A stretch of 64,000 bases of DNA. Source: WRGT01 sp964450405. Its GTDB lineage: Bacteria > Spirochaetota > UBA4802 > UBA5550. The notes under the pieces are model-generated. The model did no database searches. It saw only the letters and a program-made list of their open reading frames with translations, and was not told the DNA's origin. Each line of letters begins with the position of its first letter. Position 1 is the stretch's first letter. Position numbers and translations under genes: made by a program. Of the stretch, positions 43,445 through 52,006 are shown one piece after another. The stretch lies in the NCBI GenBank assembly GCA_964450405.1, contig CAYVCQ010000005.1, positions 121,099 through 185,098 on the forward strand, in the 5' to 3' direction.

Positions 43445-44299
43445 TCAGAATTCATCTATCAGTATATTCCGAACAGAAGGAATAACCATGCCGTAAACAA
43501 TTGAAGTAAGCCGGTCAATTGCCTTCACCATCGTTCGGGCTTCTTCAATTGATATAAGAGGAGGCTGAATTCTTTTCAGCATAATAAATTCCATGCTGTA
43601 AGTTTTCAATAGTTTGTTAAATTCCTCATATTCCATAATTGCATTTTCGTAGAAATATTTTTTTTGTGAGAATATCTCAAAGGGTTTTTCCATAGAATTA
43701 GAGAGCAGATTTGTTGATATATCCAGCAGGTCAGTAAGTTCAATATTGGAATTATTTTTCAAATTATAATAATGAATAAGGTCATTTATAAAAAGAGAAT
43801 TTTCGGAATTTGAAATAAATTTTTTCTTTCTTAAAAGTGCTCTCAGTTTAAAGAAATTAAAACTTTCTCCGGACGATTCCGGAAAGTCAAGATATTCAAA
43901 CGATACTTGAAGATTAAGCCTCTGAAGAAAACGTTTATAACAAAAGAAAGTATACTCTTTTGAAAGAAAAATTTTTTCATTATTAAAAAGTACAAAAATT
44001 TCTGACTGAAGTTTACTGAAAGTATTTTCAATATTTTTTATTTTATCTACAGAAATTCCTCCAGCCGGAATTAATTCTTCAATCGATTCCCGGAAACTCT
44101 CTGACGGATAAGAAAGCATGTCAATCACAGCATCAATATCCTCTCCCGAGTGAATGAATGAAGTTATTTCATCCGGCTGACTTATTCCGTATGAAGAGTT
44201 TATAAATCTTAAAGTTTCTTCATCAAATATAAGTCCGGAGGATATTTGGTCTCTAATCAGAGTTGAAATTTTTAAGAGAAATTCCGAAATAGTCATCAT
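43445..44299 (-). CDS. Cytoplasmic protein of unknown function, paired with a DUF481-type protein
   Basis: A 284-residue protein that I do not recognise. It lacks signal peptide and membrane spans and is predicted mostly helical. It is rich in Phe, Tyr, Ser and Lys (for example FFCYKRFLQRLNLQVSFEYL and FFKLRALLRKKKFISNSENS). The C-terminus holds SIEEARTMVKAIDRLTSIVYG. Only one cysteine is present and no nucleotide-binding or catalytic motif is visible. Its start overlaps the stop of the upstream outer-membrane gene by four bases (ATGA), so both are translated from one message; the functional link is unknown. Confidence 0.7.
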   Translation of the reverse strand: MMTISEFLLKISTLIRDQISSGLIFDEETLRFINSSYGISQPDEITSFIHSGEDIDAVIDMLSYPSESFRESIEELIPAGGISVDKIKNIENTFSKLQSEIFVLFNNEKIFLSKEYTFFCYKRFLQRLNLQVSFEYLDFPESSGESFNFFKLRALLRKKKFISNSENSLFINDLIHYYNLKNNSNIELTDLLDISTNLLSNSMEKPFEIFSQKKYFYENAIMEYEEFNKLLKTYSMEFIMLKRIQPPLISIEEARTMVKAIDRLTSIVYGMVIPSVRNILIDEF

Positions 44300-45123
44300 A
44301 TTGTAAGTGTCGCCTGGATGTAGGTAGTGGAATCAGTTTTCTTGAGAAGGGGATTTTCTTCAAAAGATTTTTTGTCGTAGGTATTGAATTCTCTATGGTA
44401 ACCGGCCTTTATTCCCAAAGAACCGGCGATTTTTTTGTAGAGATAAAAATCCTGAATTATTCTATAATTTTTTTTATTTTTAACAGCGGGTATATAATAC
44501 GCGTAATATCTGATTGAAAAATCATCGTTAAAAGGAAAAATACCGGCTCTACCCCTGATGGACCATCTCCACTCTTTATCTGCCGGCTGTTCTTCGTATT
44601 TTTCGTACTGAAGAATCGGTGCTCCGCTTAAATCTATCAGAAGATAATCATTTCTTATCAGAGAAATTTTTGCTCCGGCTCCGGTTCCGTTTCTGTGTTT
44701 CAGCAATGTAATTTTATTATAATCAGACATTGTATAGGAAAAAAATTCAATTCTCCAAAAAAGAAAATGATCAAAGTTTAATGTTGCAGTTCCTCTGTTT
44801 TCATTAACTTTATTTTTATATTTTCCATATGAGCCGGAGTAATTGAGTTTTAATTCGGTTAAATTATTATCATACTTAATAAAGCATCCATATGATGTAT
44901 TTGTAGAATCGGTATTTCCCTTTTTTTCAGTATATCCACCTGAAAAATTGAGGTACCATTTTTTATCATCTTCATTTTTTTCTACCGGAGCATCGAAGCG
45001 GAATATATCTGTGAATCTAAACTGATCAACACCATCCTTCGCAGTTCCGGCTTGCAGTGGTACATAAAAAAATAACGGGAGAGCTATGATCAGCAATTTT
45101 TTAAATTTCACTAAATTCATCAT
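44296..45123 (-). CDS. DUF481/YdiY-like outer-membrane protein
   Basis: A 275-residue exported protein. A signal peptide (about 1-25, FKKLLIIALPLFFYVPLQAG) precedes a beta-strand-rich body containing WYLNFSGGYTEKKGNTDSTNTSYG, which matches the GNT(N/D) opening of DUF481 salt-induced outer-membrane proteins. The last strand ends TYIQATLTI, as in barrels. Start is placed at ATG 45123 because GAGGAAAG lies upstream; an in-frame TTG at 45138 overlaps that site. Followed, with four-base overlap, by a cytoplasmic protein of unknown function. Role unknown. Confidence 0.75.
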   Translation of the reverse strand: MMNLVKFKKLLIIALPLFFYVPLQAGTAKDGVDQFRFTDIFRFDAPVEKNEDDKKWYLNFSGGYTEKKGNTDSTNTSYGCFIKYDNNLTELKLNYSGSYGKYKNKVNENRGTATLNFDHFLFWRIEFFSYTMSDYNKITLLKHRNGTGAGAKISLIRNDYLLIDLSGAPILQYEKYEEQPADKEWRWSIRGRAGIFPFNDDFSIRYYAYYIPAVKNKKNYRIIQDFYLYKKIAGSLGIKAGYHREFNTYDKKSFEENPLLKKTDSTTYIQATLTI

Positions 45124-45291
45124 TAGTTCTTTCCTCAAATTACATATTTAAAAATCGGCACAGTGTGAAACAACGATATAATTGTACAATCAGTAGATAT
45201 AATTAATACGGGAATTTGGAGTCAAATGTTAAAAAGTAATAATTAAATTGAAAGATAAGTGATGTTCAAAATAATTCAAATCTATTTTTTC

Positions 45292-45320
45292 TTGACTTTA
45301 AAATCTTACAGAGATATTAT
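45292..45320 (+). promoter_or_regulatory. Sigma-70 promoter of the chemoreceptor gene
   Basis: TTGACT (45292-45297), exactly 17 bases, TATTAT (45315-45320), in the otherwise featureless gap 45139-45469. It leaves a leader of about 140 bases before ATG 45470. Confidence 0.65.
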
Positions 45321-45469
45321 AACAAATCTAAGGGTCATAAACGATCTGGTATAAAAAATAAAACATATATTTACAAAACAACTGCTCTATTCGCTTAAAA
45401 AACAGCTGTCGATAACTATTCATCATGCCGGATAAATAATGTTTTAAAGAAAGCAACAGGCGGAGACAT

Positions 45470-46945
45470 ATGATAAATTCATCTTCTGGAAAAATTAATA
45501 AATCAGTTTTAGTTATAAACTATGTTCTCGATTCTTTTTTATTGATAGGATATATTATTGAGTACTTTAAAGGCGGAAGATCGCTTCAATTTGTAATTTT
45601 CTTTTTTGGTGTGATGCTTGTTCCACTTGTAATTGCAACAGTTTTATTTAAAAGGAATGATGCGGATGAGAAAATAAAGTACATTACACTTATAGGTTAT
45701 TTTATACTTTATATTTTTGCGGTTTTCTCAACAACAAGAACAATGGTTTATGTATATATACTCCCTATGCTGTCAATGTATCTTTTGTATTTTAATTTAC
45801 AGCTTATGAGGGTCAGCTGCTTTGTTATGGTGGTGGTAAATCTTCTGAGGGTTGCATATCTTGTCGGTATAAAAGGAATAAGAGATCCATATGTTATTAC
45901 AGATTATGAAATACAAATCGCCTGTGTTCTGCTTTTCTCCTTTGTTTATATAGGGACAACAAAAATTTCAAATGAAATTAATTCAGAAAAATTAAAAACA
46001 ATCGAGGATGAAAAGGATAAACAGAAAAAACTTACATCTGATATACTGGCAACTTCTGCAATTCTGATTGAGAACTCAAAAAAAGCATTTGATATAGTTG
46101 AAAAGCTCGAAGCGTCGTCGGGTGAAGTTTCAAAAGCTGTTAGAGAGATATCAAAAGAGACTCTTGATATAACAGGGAATCTGCAGAACCAGCTTCAGCT
46201 CAGCAACAATGTTCATGTGAGTATAGAAAAATGCGCCTCAATTGCAGGAGAGATGGGGGAGGAGTCCACCGATACTTCACAGAAAGTCACAGATGCACTT
46301 ACTATTGTAAAAAAACTTACAGATAATAATGCGGTAGTAAACACCAGCAGTGCCAGAGTTAACGAAACAATAACCGGTCTTCTTGCTCAATCAGATGAGA
46401 TAAAAATGGTTACCGAGATAATCAGAGATATATCTGACAAAACAAATCTTCTCTCTCTTAACGCTTCGATTGAAGCTGCAAGAGCCGGCGAAGCAGGGCG
46501 CGGATTTGCAGTCGTTGCAGATGAAATTTCAAAACTCGCCGATCAGAGTATGGAATCTATCGGGAGTATAGGAAATATACTAAGTGAGATGAAGCGCAGA
46601 GTGGATGATTCTCTTGCTGCTGTTACCGGTTTAAGTAATGCCAACTCAATGCAGAATAATATGATTCACGAAACTGAAAATGTTTTCAAAGAAATACTTG
46701 AAAGAATGGAAGCTGTAAAGGTAAAATCCTATACTGTCGCCGAAGGTGTAAAAGATGTACAGAGGATTAACCGGGAGATTGTCGATGCTGTTCACCGCAT
46801 AACAGAGTTTAGTGAAAAGACTGCGGTTGTCGCCGGAAAAGCATGTGATATAACTGATCATAACAGGGAGATCGCACTTGAAGGGAAAAGAGTCACCAGC
46901 AATCTTATAGAGACTTCAGCAGATATGGAGAAGTATAAGGTTTAG
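45470..46945 (+). CDS. Methyl-accepting chemotaxis protein with six-span membrane sensor
   Basis: A 491-residue chemoreceptor. About five to six hydrophobic spans (about 15-165) form a compact membrane sensor without periplasmic ligand domain or HAMP. The signalling coiled coil contains IRDISDKTNLLSLNASIEAA and GRGFAVVADEISKLADQSMES. The overall layout equals that of the receptor at 32348-33922 but the membrane parts share little text, so they probably sense different cues. GGCGGAG precedes the ATG. Membrane-located, acting through CheW/CheA encoded elsewhere. Confidence 0.9.
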   Translation: MINSSSGKINKSVLVINYVLDSFLLIGYIIEYFKGGRSLQFVIFFFGVMLVPLVIATVLFKRNDADEKIKYITLIGYFILYIFAVFSTTRTMVYVYILPMLSMYLLYFNLQLMRVSCFVMVVVNLLRVAYLVGIKGIRDPYVITDYEIQIACVLLFSFVYIGTTKISNEINSEKLKTIEDEKDKQKKLTSDILATSAILIENSKKAFDIVEKLEASSGEVSKAVREISKETLDITGNLQNQLQLSNNVHVSIEKCASIAGEMGEESTDTSQKVTDALTIVKKLTDNNAVVNTSSARVNETITGLLAQSDEIKMVTEIIRDISDKTNLLSLNASIEAARAGEAGRGFAVVADEISKLADQSMESIGSIGNILSEMKRRVDDSLAAVTGLSNANSMQNNMIHETENVFKEILERMEAVKVKSYTVAEGVKDVQRINREIVDAVHRITEFSEKTAVVAGKACDITDHNREIALEGKRVTSNLIETSADMEKYKV

Positions 46946-46999
46946 AAATACTCATTCAAAAATATGCAGGTCTTTTAAAATGAAAACTGGAAATAAAAG

Positions 47000-47386
47000 A
47001 TGAAAAAAAATATATTTTTGCTTTCGATCGCTTTGGTTTTTGCCTTAAACTCTTTATCAGTTTCCCGGGATACAGTACAGACTATTTCTTTTAGTGATAT
47101 ACCGGCTGAAGCAAAAGAAGTTATTACAAAAATTAAATCGGGATCGGCAGACTGGCCATTCAAGAAAAATGACGGGATAAAATTCGGTAATCGTGAAAAA
47201 CGTCTGCCTCAGGATAATAATCCATCTTATAAAGAATACACCGTGTATACAGAAACAATGAAAAAACAGCTTGAAAAGGGTAAGCGCCCGAATCGCGGGA
47301 AAAAAAGAATTATTTACGATGTAAAGAACAAAATCTATTATTATACCGGTGATCATTACATGACATTTAAAAAAGTGGTGTTTTAG
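47000..47386 (+). CDS. Secreted barnase-like ribonuclease
   Basis: A 128-residue secreted RNase of the barnase/N1 family. A signal peptide covers about 1-22 (MKKNIFLLSIALVFALNSLS). The C-terminal half matches barnase: FGNREKRLP (62-70), YKEYTV with the catalytic glutamate E79, RGKKRIIYD with R99/R103, and the catalytic histidine H119 in GDHYMTF. It should cleave single-stranded RNA after guanosine and be toxic if it stayed in the cytoplasm. A barstar gene follows after two bases, which supports the reading. Use against competitors or for nutrient release outside the cell are both possible. Confidence 0.85.
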   Translation: MKKNIFLLSIALVFALNSLSVSRDTVQTISFSDIPAEAKEVITKIKSGSADWPFKKNDGIKFGNREKRLPQDNNPSYKEYTVYTETMKKQLEKGKRPNRGKKRIIYDVKNKIYYYTGDHYMTFKKVVF

Positions 47387-47388
47387 TA

Positions 47389-47790
47389 ATGAAGAACACT
47401 GAGACATATGTTGAATTAATTACGAAAAGCAATGTTCCGTTAAATGCCGATATCATTGATGATGCCTCTCTGAATAATATTGTAATTTTTTATTTTAAAG
47501 GATCATCAATCGCCAGTAAGGCAGATTTTTTTAATGCAGCAAAAAAAGTAATGAAGCTTCCATCCTATTTCGGGAAGAACTGGGATGCCTTTGAAGAATG
47601 CATAAATGACTTATCCTGGATATCTGCATCAGGATACATTTTTGTTTATGACAATACATTGCGGTTTATTTCTAAATATCCGGATGATGCAGATATCTTA
47701 CGTTCTATTTTGAATGAAGCCAGTATTAAATGGAAACAGGAAAATATTCCTTTTGAAGTTGTGCTGGTCCCGGATAAAGAAATTTTTTAA
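47389..47790 (+). CDS. Barstar-like ribonuclease inhibitor
   Basis: A 133-residue cytoplasmic protein without signal peptide. The barstar-family core is clear: SKADFFNAAKKVMKLPSYFG followed by KNWDAFEECINDLSW (about 43-77). In barstar this region holds the aspartate and tryptophan that plug the barnase active site. It is encoded two bases after the RNase stop, so immunity is made together with the toxin. The N-terminal ~30 residues are not conserved in the core family. Confidence 0.87.
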   Translation: MKNTETYVELITKSNVPLNADIIDDASLNNIVIFYFKGSSIASKADFFNAAKKVMKLPSYFGKNWDAFEECINDLSWISASGYIFVYDNTLRFISKYPDDADILRSILNEASIKWKQENIPFEVVLVPDKEIF

Positions 47791-47923
47791 ATAGATATAA
47801 AAATTTCCAGGTAAATCCTTATACTATACTTAATTTGTTGTATATCAGAAAAATTGTTTATTCTCTCCACTTATTTAATATGTAACCTCTGCTATTTTTA
47901 TTATTTAACGAAATCAAATTTTA

Positions 47924-47951
47924 TTGACACTTGCCAATTCCGCCCAAAAAT
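47924..47951 (+). promoter_or_regulatory. Possible promoter of valS
   Basis: A perfect -35 TTGACA (47924-47929) is followed after 16 bases by AAAAAT (47946-47951), a weak -10, about 40 bases before the valS ATG. Confidence 0.4.
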
Positions 47952-47991
47952 GACTTTTAACTAATAAACATGAATCAAATGGAGTACTTAG

Positions 47992-50640
47992 ATGGAACTT
48001 TCCCCCTCATATGAGCCGAAGGAAGCTGAAGAAAAGTGGTACGAATACTGGGAAAAAAAGGGCTATTTCCATGCCGATGTAAATGACGGCAAGGAACCCT
48101 ATTCAATAGTAATACCGCCTCCGAATGTTACGGGGAATCTTCATATGGGGCACGCCCTCAATAATACTCTTCAGGATATACTTGCACGATGGCAGAGAAT
48201 GAAGGGTAAATCTGTACTATGGATGCCCGGAACAGACCATGCAGGGATAGCAACTCAGAATGTTGTGGAGAGGCTTCTTGCATCGGAAGGGAAGACCAAG
48301 CACGACCTTGGGAGAGAGGAGTTTGAGAAGAGGGTCTGGTTGTGGAAAGAGCATTCCGGGAATCAGATTCAGGGACAGCTCAGGAGACTGGGAAGCTCTC
48401 TCGACTGGGAGAGGGAGAGGTTTACTCTTGATGCTGGTCTTTCAAAGGCAGTACGCAAGGTTTTTGTTACCCTTTACGAAGAAGGCCTGATCTATCAGGG
48501 GTACAGAATCATAAACTGGTGTTCACGGTGCGAAACGGCACTCTCCGACATTGAAACAGAATTCAAAGAGCTGGAAGGAAACCTCTGGCATATAAAATAT
48601 CCGATAAAAGGGAGCGATGAGTTCCTTGTGGTTGCAACAACCCGTCCGGAGACAATGCTGGGAGACAGCGGAGTTGCAATCAATCCGGAAGACGAAAGGC
48701 ATAATCATCTTATCGGGAAGACTGCTGTTCTTCCGCTGATGAACAGAGAGATTCCGATCTTTGGTGACAGCTATGTAGACAAGGAGTTCGGAACAGGTTT
48801 TGTAAAGGTAACCCCGGCTCACGACCCCAATGACTTTGAGATGGGGAAGAGACACAACCTCGAAGAGATAATAATAATGGACGAACACGCCGTGATCAAT
48901 GAAAACGGCGGTGTATACAAGGGACTCGACAGATATGATGCGCGTAAAAAGATTGTTGCTGATCTTGAAGCTGCAGGTCTTCTCGTGAAAGTTGAAAAAC
49001 ACGAGCACTCTGTGGGTCACTGCTACAGATGCAGTACTGTCGTTGAGCCGTATCTCTCCAAGCAGTGGTTTGTAAAAATCAAACCTCTTGCAGATGATGC
49101 AATTAAAGTTGTTGAAGATGGTAAAATAAGATTTGTCCCGAAGAACTGGGAGAAAACCTATTTTGAGTGGATGTATAATATTCGGGACTGGTGCATTTCA
49201 AGACAGCTATGGTGGGGACACAGAATACCGGCCTTCTACTGCGATGACTGCGAGCATATAACAGTTACAATGGATGACCCGGAAAAATGCGGCAAATGCG
49301 GATCATCAAATATCAGGCAGGATGAGGATGTACTTGATACATGGTTCTCATCCGCCCTCTGGCCTTTCTCAACAATGGGATGGCCCGATGAAACTCCTGA
49401 ATTGAAAAAATATTATCCTACAAGTGTACTTGTAACAGGGTTTGACATTATCTTTTTCTGGGTAGCCCGAATGATAATGACAGGTGTAAAGTTCATGAAG
49501 GATATGCCGTTCCTTGATGTTTACATCCATGCTCTGGTACGTGATGAACATGGGCAGAAGATGAGTAAGTCGAAGGGGAATGTAATTGATCCGCTGGTGA
49601 TGATGGACCAGTACGGCACCGACGCCTTCAGATTTACACTTGCTGCGTTTGCGGCACAGGGTAGAGATATTATACTCTCTGAGAAACGTATTGAGGGATA
49701 CAGTTCCTTCTGCAACAAAATATGGAATGCCACAAGATTTATACTGATGAATCTTGGTGATGATTTTAAACCTCAAAAGATTGACTTTGATAAACTTGAA
49801 GTTTTTGATAAATGGATACTCCACTCACTGAATGATACCATTAAAAATGTATCTGAAGCACTGGAGCAGTACAGATTTAACGAAGCTGCCAATCAGATTT
49901 ATGAGTTCTGGTGGGGAGAGTTCTGCGACTGGTATCTTGAACTTGTTAAACAGAGAATATACGCAAAAGTAAATATTTCGGTGGAATCCTCAAACACGGC
50001 AAAACAGGTGTTATACTATGTGCTTGCTCAAACTCTTCATCTCATGCATCCTTTTATGCCTTTTATTACTGAGGAGATCTGGAGCCGGATTAAAGTTGAT
50101 GGAGAACCGGATATTATTGTATCAAAATGGCCTGATTTTGACAAAAAACTTGTTTTTTCTGATGATTCTGATTATACTAATATTTTCAAAGAGATAGTAT
50201 ACAAAATAAGAAATATCAGAGGGGAGATGAATATTGCTCCCGATAAGAAAGCTTCGGTTGTTTTTAAAACATCGGACAAACTGATCAAACGCATTATTGA
50301 AACTGAATCTGTGCATATACAGGCTCTTGCAAAAGTTGAAAATATTACAGTAGATTCAGGTTATAATCCGGACAAGACTGATGCTTCAGCAGTTATGCAG
50401 GATCTGGAGATTTTTATGCCTCTCAGCGGGCTTATCGATATTGAAAAGGAAACAGCCAGACTTGAGAAGGAAATAACTAAAATAAAAATTGATCTTGAAA
50501 AGGTTGTTGCAAAACTTTCCAGCGAGAGTTTTACTGGAAAGGCGCCTCTTGAAATTATTGAAAAAGAGAGAGGAAAAGAAAAAGAATATCTGGATATTCT
50601 GGGAAAACTCCAAGAGAGTCTTTCAAAAATTATAAATTAA
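47992..50640 (+). CDS. valS: Valyl-tRNA synthetase
   Basis: An 882-residue class I aminoacyl-tRNA synthetase that charges tRNA-Val. The HIGH motif reads PPPNVTGNLHMGHALN (about 42-57) and the KMSKS motif is GQKMSKSKGNVIDP. The editing domain contains VVATTRPETMLGDSGVAI and GTGFVKVTPAHDPNDFEMG. WCISRQLWWGHRIPAF precedes a four-cysteine zinc-like set (YCDDCEHI ... KCGKCG). The C-terminal coiled coil (about 815-880) is present, so the gene is full length. The secreted-protein gene follows after about 35 bases and may be co-transcribed. Confidence 0.97.
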   Translation: MELSPSYEPKEAEEKWYEYWEKKGYFHADVNDGKEPYSIVIPPPNVTGNLHMGHALNNTLQDILARWQRMKGKSVLWMPGTDHAGIATQNVVERLLASEGKTKHDLGREEFEKRVWLWKEHSGNQIQGQLRRLGSSLDWERERFTLDAGLSKAVRKVFVTLYEEGLIYQGYRIINWCSRCETALSDIETEFKELEGNLWHIKYPIKGSDEFLVVATTRPETMLGDSGVAINPEDERHNHLIGKTAVLPLMNREIPIFGDSYVDKEFGTGFVKVTPAHDPNDFEMGKRHNLEEIIIMDEHAVINENGGVYKGLDRYDARKKIVADLEAAGLLVKVEKHEHSVGHCYRCSTVVEPYLSKQWFVKIKPLADDAIKVVEDGKIRFVPKNWEKTYFEWMYNIRDWCISRQLWWGHRIPAFYCDDCEHITVTMDDPEKCGKCGSSNIRQDEDVLDTWFSSALWPFSTMGWPDETPELKKYYPTSVLVTGFDIIFFWVARMIMTGVKFMKDMPFLDVYIHALVRDEHGQKMSKSKGNVIDPLVMMDQYGTDAFRFTLAAFAAQGRDIILSEKRIEGYSSFCNKIWNATRFILMNLGDDFKPQKIDFDKLEVFDKWILHSLNDTIKNVSEALEQYRFNEAANQIYEFWWGEFCDWYLELVKQRIYAKVNISVESSNTAKQVLYYVLAQTLHLMHPFMPFITEEIWSRIKVDGEPDIIVSKWPDFDKKLVFSDDSDYTNIFKEIVYKIRNIRGEMNIAPDKKASVVFKTSDKLIKRIIETESVHIQALAKVENITVDSGYNPDKTDASAVMQDLEIFMPLSGLIDIEKETARLEKEITKIKIDLEKVVAKLSSESFTGKAPLEIIEKERGKEKEYLDILGKLQESLSKIIN

Positions 50641-50674
50641 GAAATAGTAAATACAACAGGAATGGAGGAGTAAA

Positions 50675-51421
50675 ATGAAACAAAAAAGTTTATTTTCAGC
50701 CGCAATTATAGTGATGATGTTTGTATATCCGCTTTTTTCAGCCCAGGTTGAAGATATTCAGACAAAGAAACTGACAGAGGACAGACTGGCATTTTACCCT
50801 GTTCCAAAGGATAATATCAATTATTACTTTCTACAGTCTATTGAAAAAGATACTGTAATTGTAATAGGTGATTTTTCCGCTGTTGAGAAAAGAATAATAA
50901 TGATTGTCGATAAGAAAAGTGATAACACCATAGATTACGTTTATGAATATTATCCTGCCACAAAAGATCTTAAAAAGAAGACTGAATCTAAATCCAGACT
51001 TTTTACAAAGGATATTGCAAAACTGAAAAAGGATATAATTGAAGGTGCGGCTTTCAAAGGGAACTACACCGATGATATGAAATCATATAAAACTCTTGAG
51101 GGCATATTAAATAATTATGATACTAATTCGTTAAATGCTGATGTCTACGGGTTTAATATCAGACTTTATGAAACAGATGAGAGAAAAAAACATTCAGCCC
51201 TTTTTTCATACGGAAAAGGTGCCGGCGGATATTATCTTCAGTTTAGGACCGAATTCTACAGGAAAGATAAAAACACCATTCAGGAACCTGCTTTAAAATA
51301 TTCTGTATTCTGCAAGGATTCGAATGATCCTGTTGTAAGAGACACAGTTGAAAGTCTTTTTATGATCAAACAGCCCATAGTAAATTTTGATAAAACCGAA
51401 ACAAAACAAAAGAGTAATTAA
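50675..51421 (+). CDS. Secreted protein of unknown function downstream of valS
   Basis: A 248-residue protein that I do not recognise. A signal peptide (MKQKSLFSAAIIVMMFVYPL, cleavage near FSAQ) leads into a soluble Lys/Asp/Tyr-rich body with VIVIGDFSAVEKRIIMIVDK and GKGAGGYYLQFRTEFYRKD. One cysteine only (FCKDSND). GGAGGA precedes the ATG. It lies about 35 bases after valS and is followed by a strong terminator, so valS and this gene probably form one unit without an obvious functional link. Probably periplasmic. Confidence 0.7.
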   Translation: MKQKSLFSAAIIVMMFVYPLFSAQVEDIQTKKLTEDRLAFYPVPKDNINYYFLQSIEKDTVIVIGDFSAVEKRIIMIVDKKSDNTIDYVYEYYPATKDLKKKTESKSRLFTKDIAKLKKDIIEGAAFKGNYTDDMKSYKTLEGILNNYDTNSLNADVYGFNIRLYETDERKKHSALFSYGKGAGGYYLQFRTEFYRKDKNTIQEPALKYSVFCKDSNDPVVRDTVESLFMIKQPIVNFDKTETKQKSN

Positions 51422-51441
51422 AAAAACATATATTATAATTC

Positions 51442-51478
51442 AGCCCCCGCAATCCTGAATGAGTGCGGGGGCTTTTTT
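51442..51478 (+). terminator. Strong intrinsic terminator after the valS unit
   Basis: A perfect 10-bp stem AGCCCCCGCA (51442-51451) with TGCGGGGGCT (51464-51473), 12-base loop, then a T run to 51478. Confidence 0.93.
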
Positions 51479-51594
51479 ATCTGTTTTATCATTGTTCTCA
51501 ATCTCTTATATATCTTTTCAAAAAACTTTTGAAATATATTTCACCACCGGTTTATAAGTAGTTAAATAAGATTCTTATTTGGTATGGATGTTTT

Positions 51595-51975
51595 ATGGAT
51601 GATGAAAAAATAAGAGGTTACAATGACCAGGAACTTCTTTTAAGGGCTCTTGTAACCTTTGCTGCTGCAACAATTAATCGTTCGGAACAAATCACAAAAG
51701 GAATGATGAGGCAGTGTATTACGGAATGGGTAAGTAAAAGAAATATTTCACTTAAAGAACTTAAGCATTTGGAAGAAGAGCAGAGATTAAAGAGTGTTAA
51801 TGAAATAATTGATATATTTCTGGAAAAAATAAAGCATCTCATTTCAAGTAAACTTCAAAGAGATAATTTAAAGAAGAATATTATCCAGATTTATACTCAG
51901 TGGAAGAATACAAAAAGAAATTCCTCTTCAGCAGATATTATTTCTGAACTGGAGGATCTTGAAAAAAACGGATAG
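51595..51975 (+). CDS. Small helical protein of unknown function
   Basis: A 126-residue protein that I do not recognise. It is charged and predicted all-helical, with LLLRALVTFAAATINRSEQI near the start and long Lys/Glu-rich helices (LKELKHLEEEQRLKSVNEII). No signal peptide, membrane span, cysteine cluster or known motif, apart from one cysteine in MRQCITEW. It has no clear ribosome site and ends 32 bases from the convergent reductase gene. Coding composition and length support a real gene, but this is the least certain protein call among those listed. Confidence 0.55.
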   Translation: MDDEKIRGYNDQELLLRALVTFAAATINRSEQITKGMMRQCITEWVSKRNISLKELKHLEEEQRLKSVNEIIDIFLEKIKHLISSKLQRDNLKKNIIQIYTQWKNTKRNSSSADIISELEDLEKNG

Positions 51976-52006
51976 ATCAGAAGCTTACTGCTGCATCATA
52001 ACAAAG

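Noticed and set aside
43255..43455. 66-residue open frame with HHLLWGRWPAARGGG-type text
   Set aside because: It is a translation of the REP-like unit; composition follows the repeat, not coding constraint.
47000..47790. Type II intracellular toxin-antitoxin module
   Set aside because: The RNase carries a signal peptide, so it is a secreted enzyme with a cytoplasmic inhibitor rather than an intracellular toxin.
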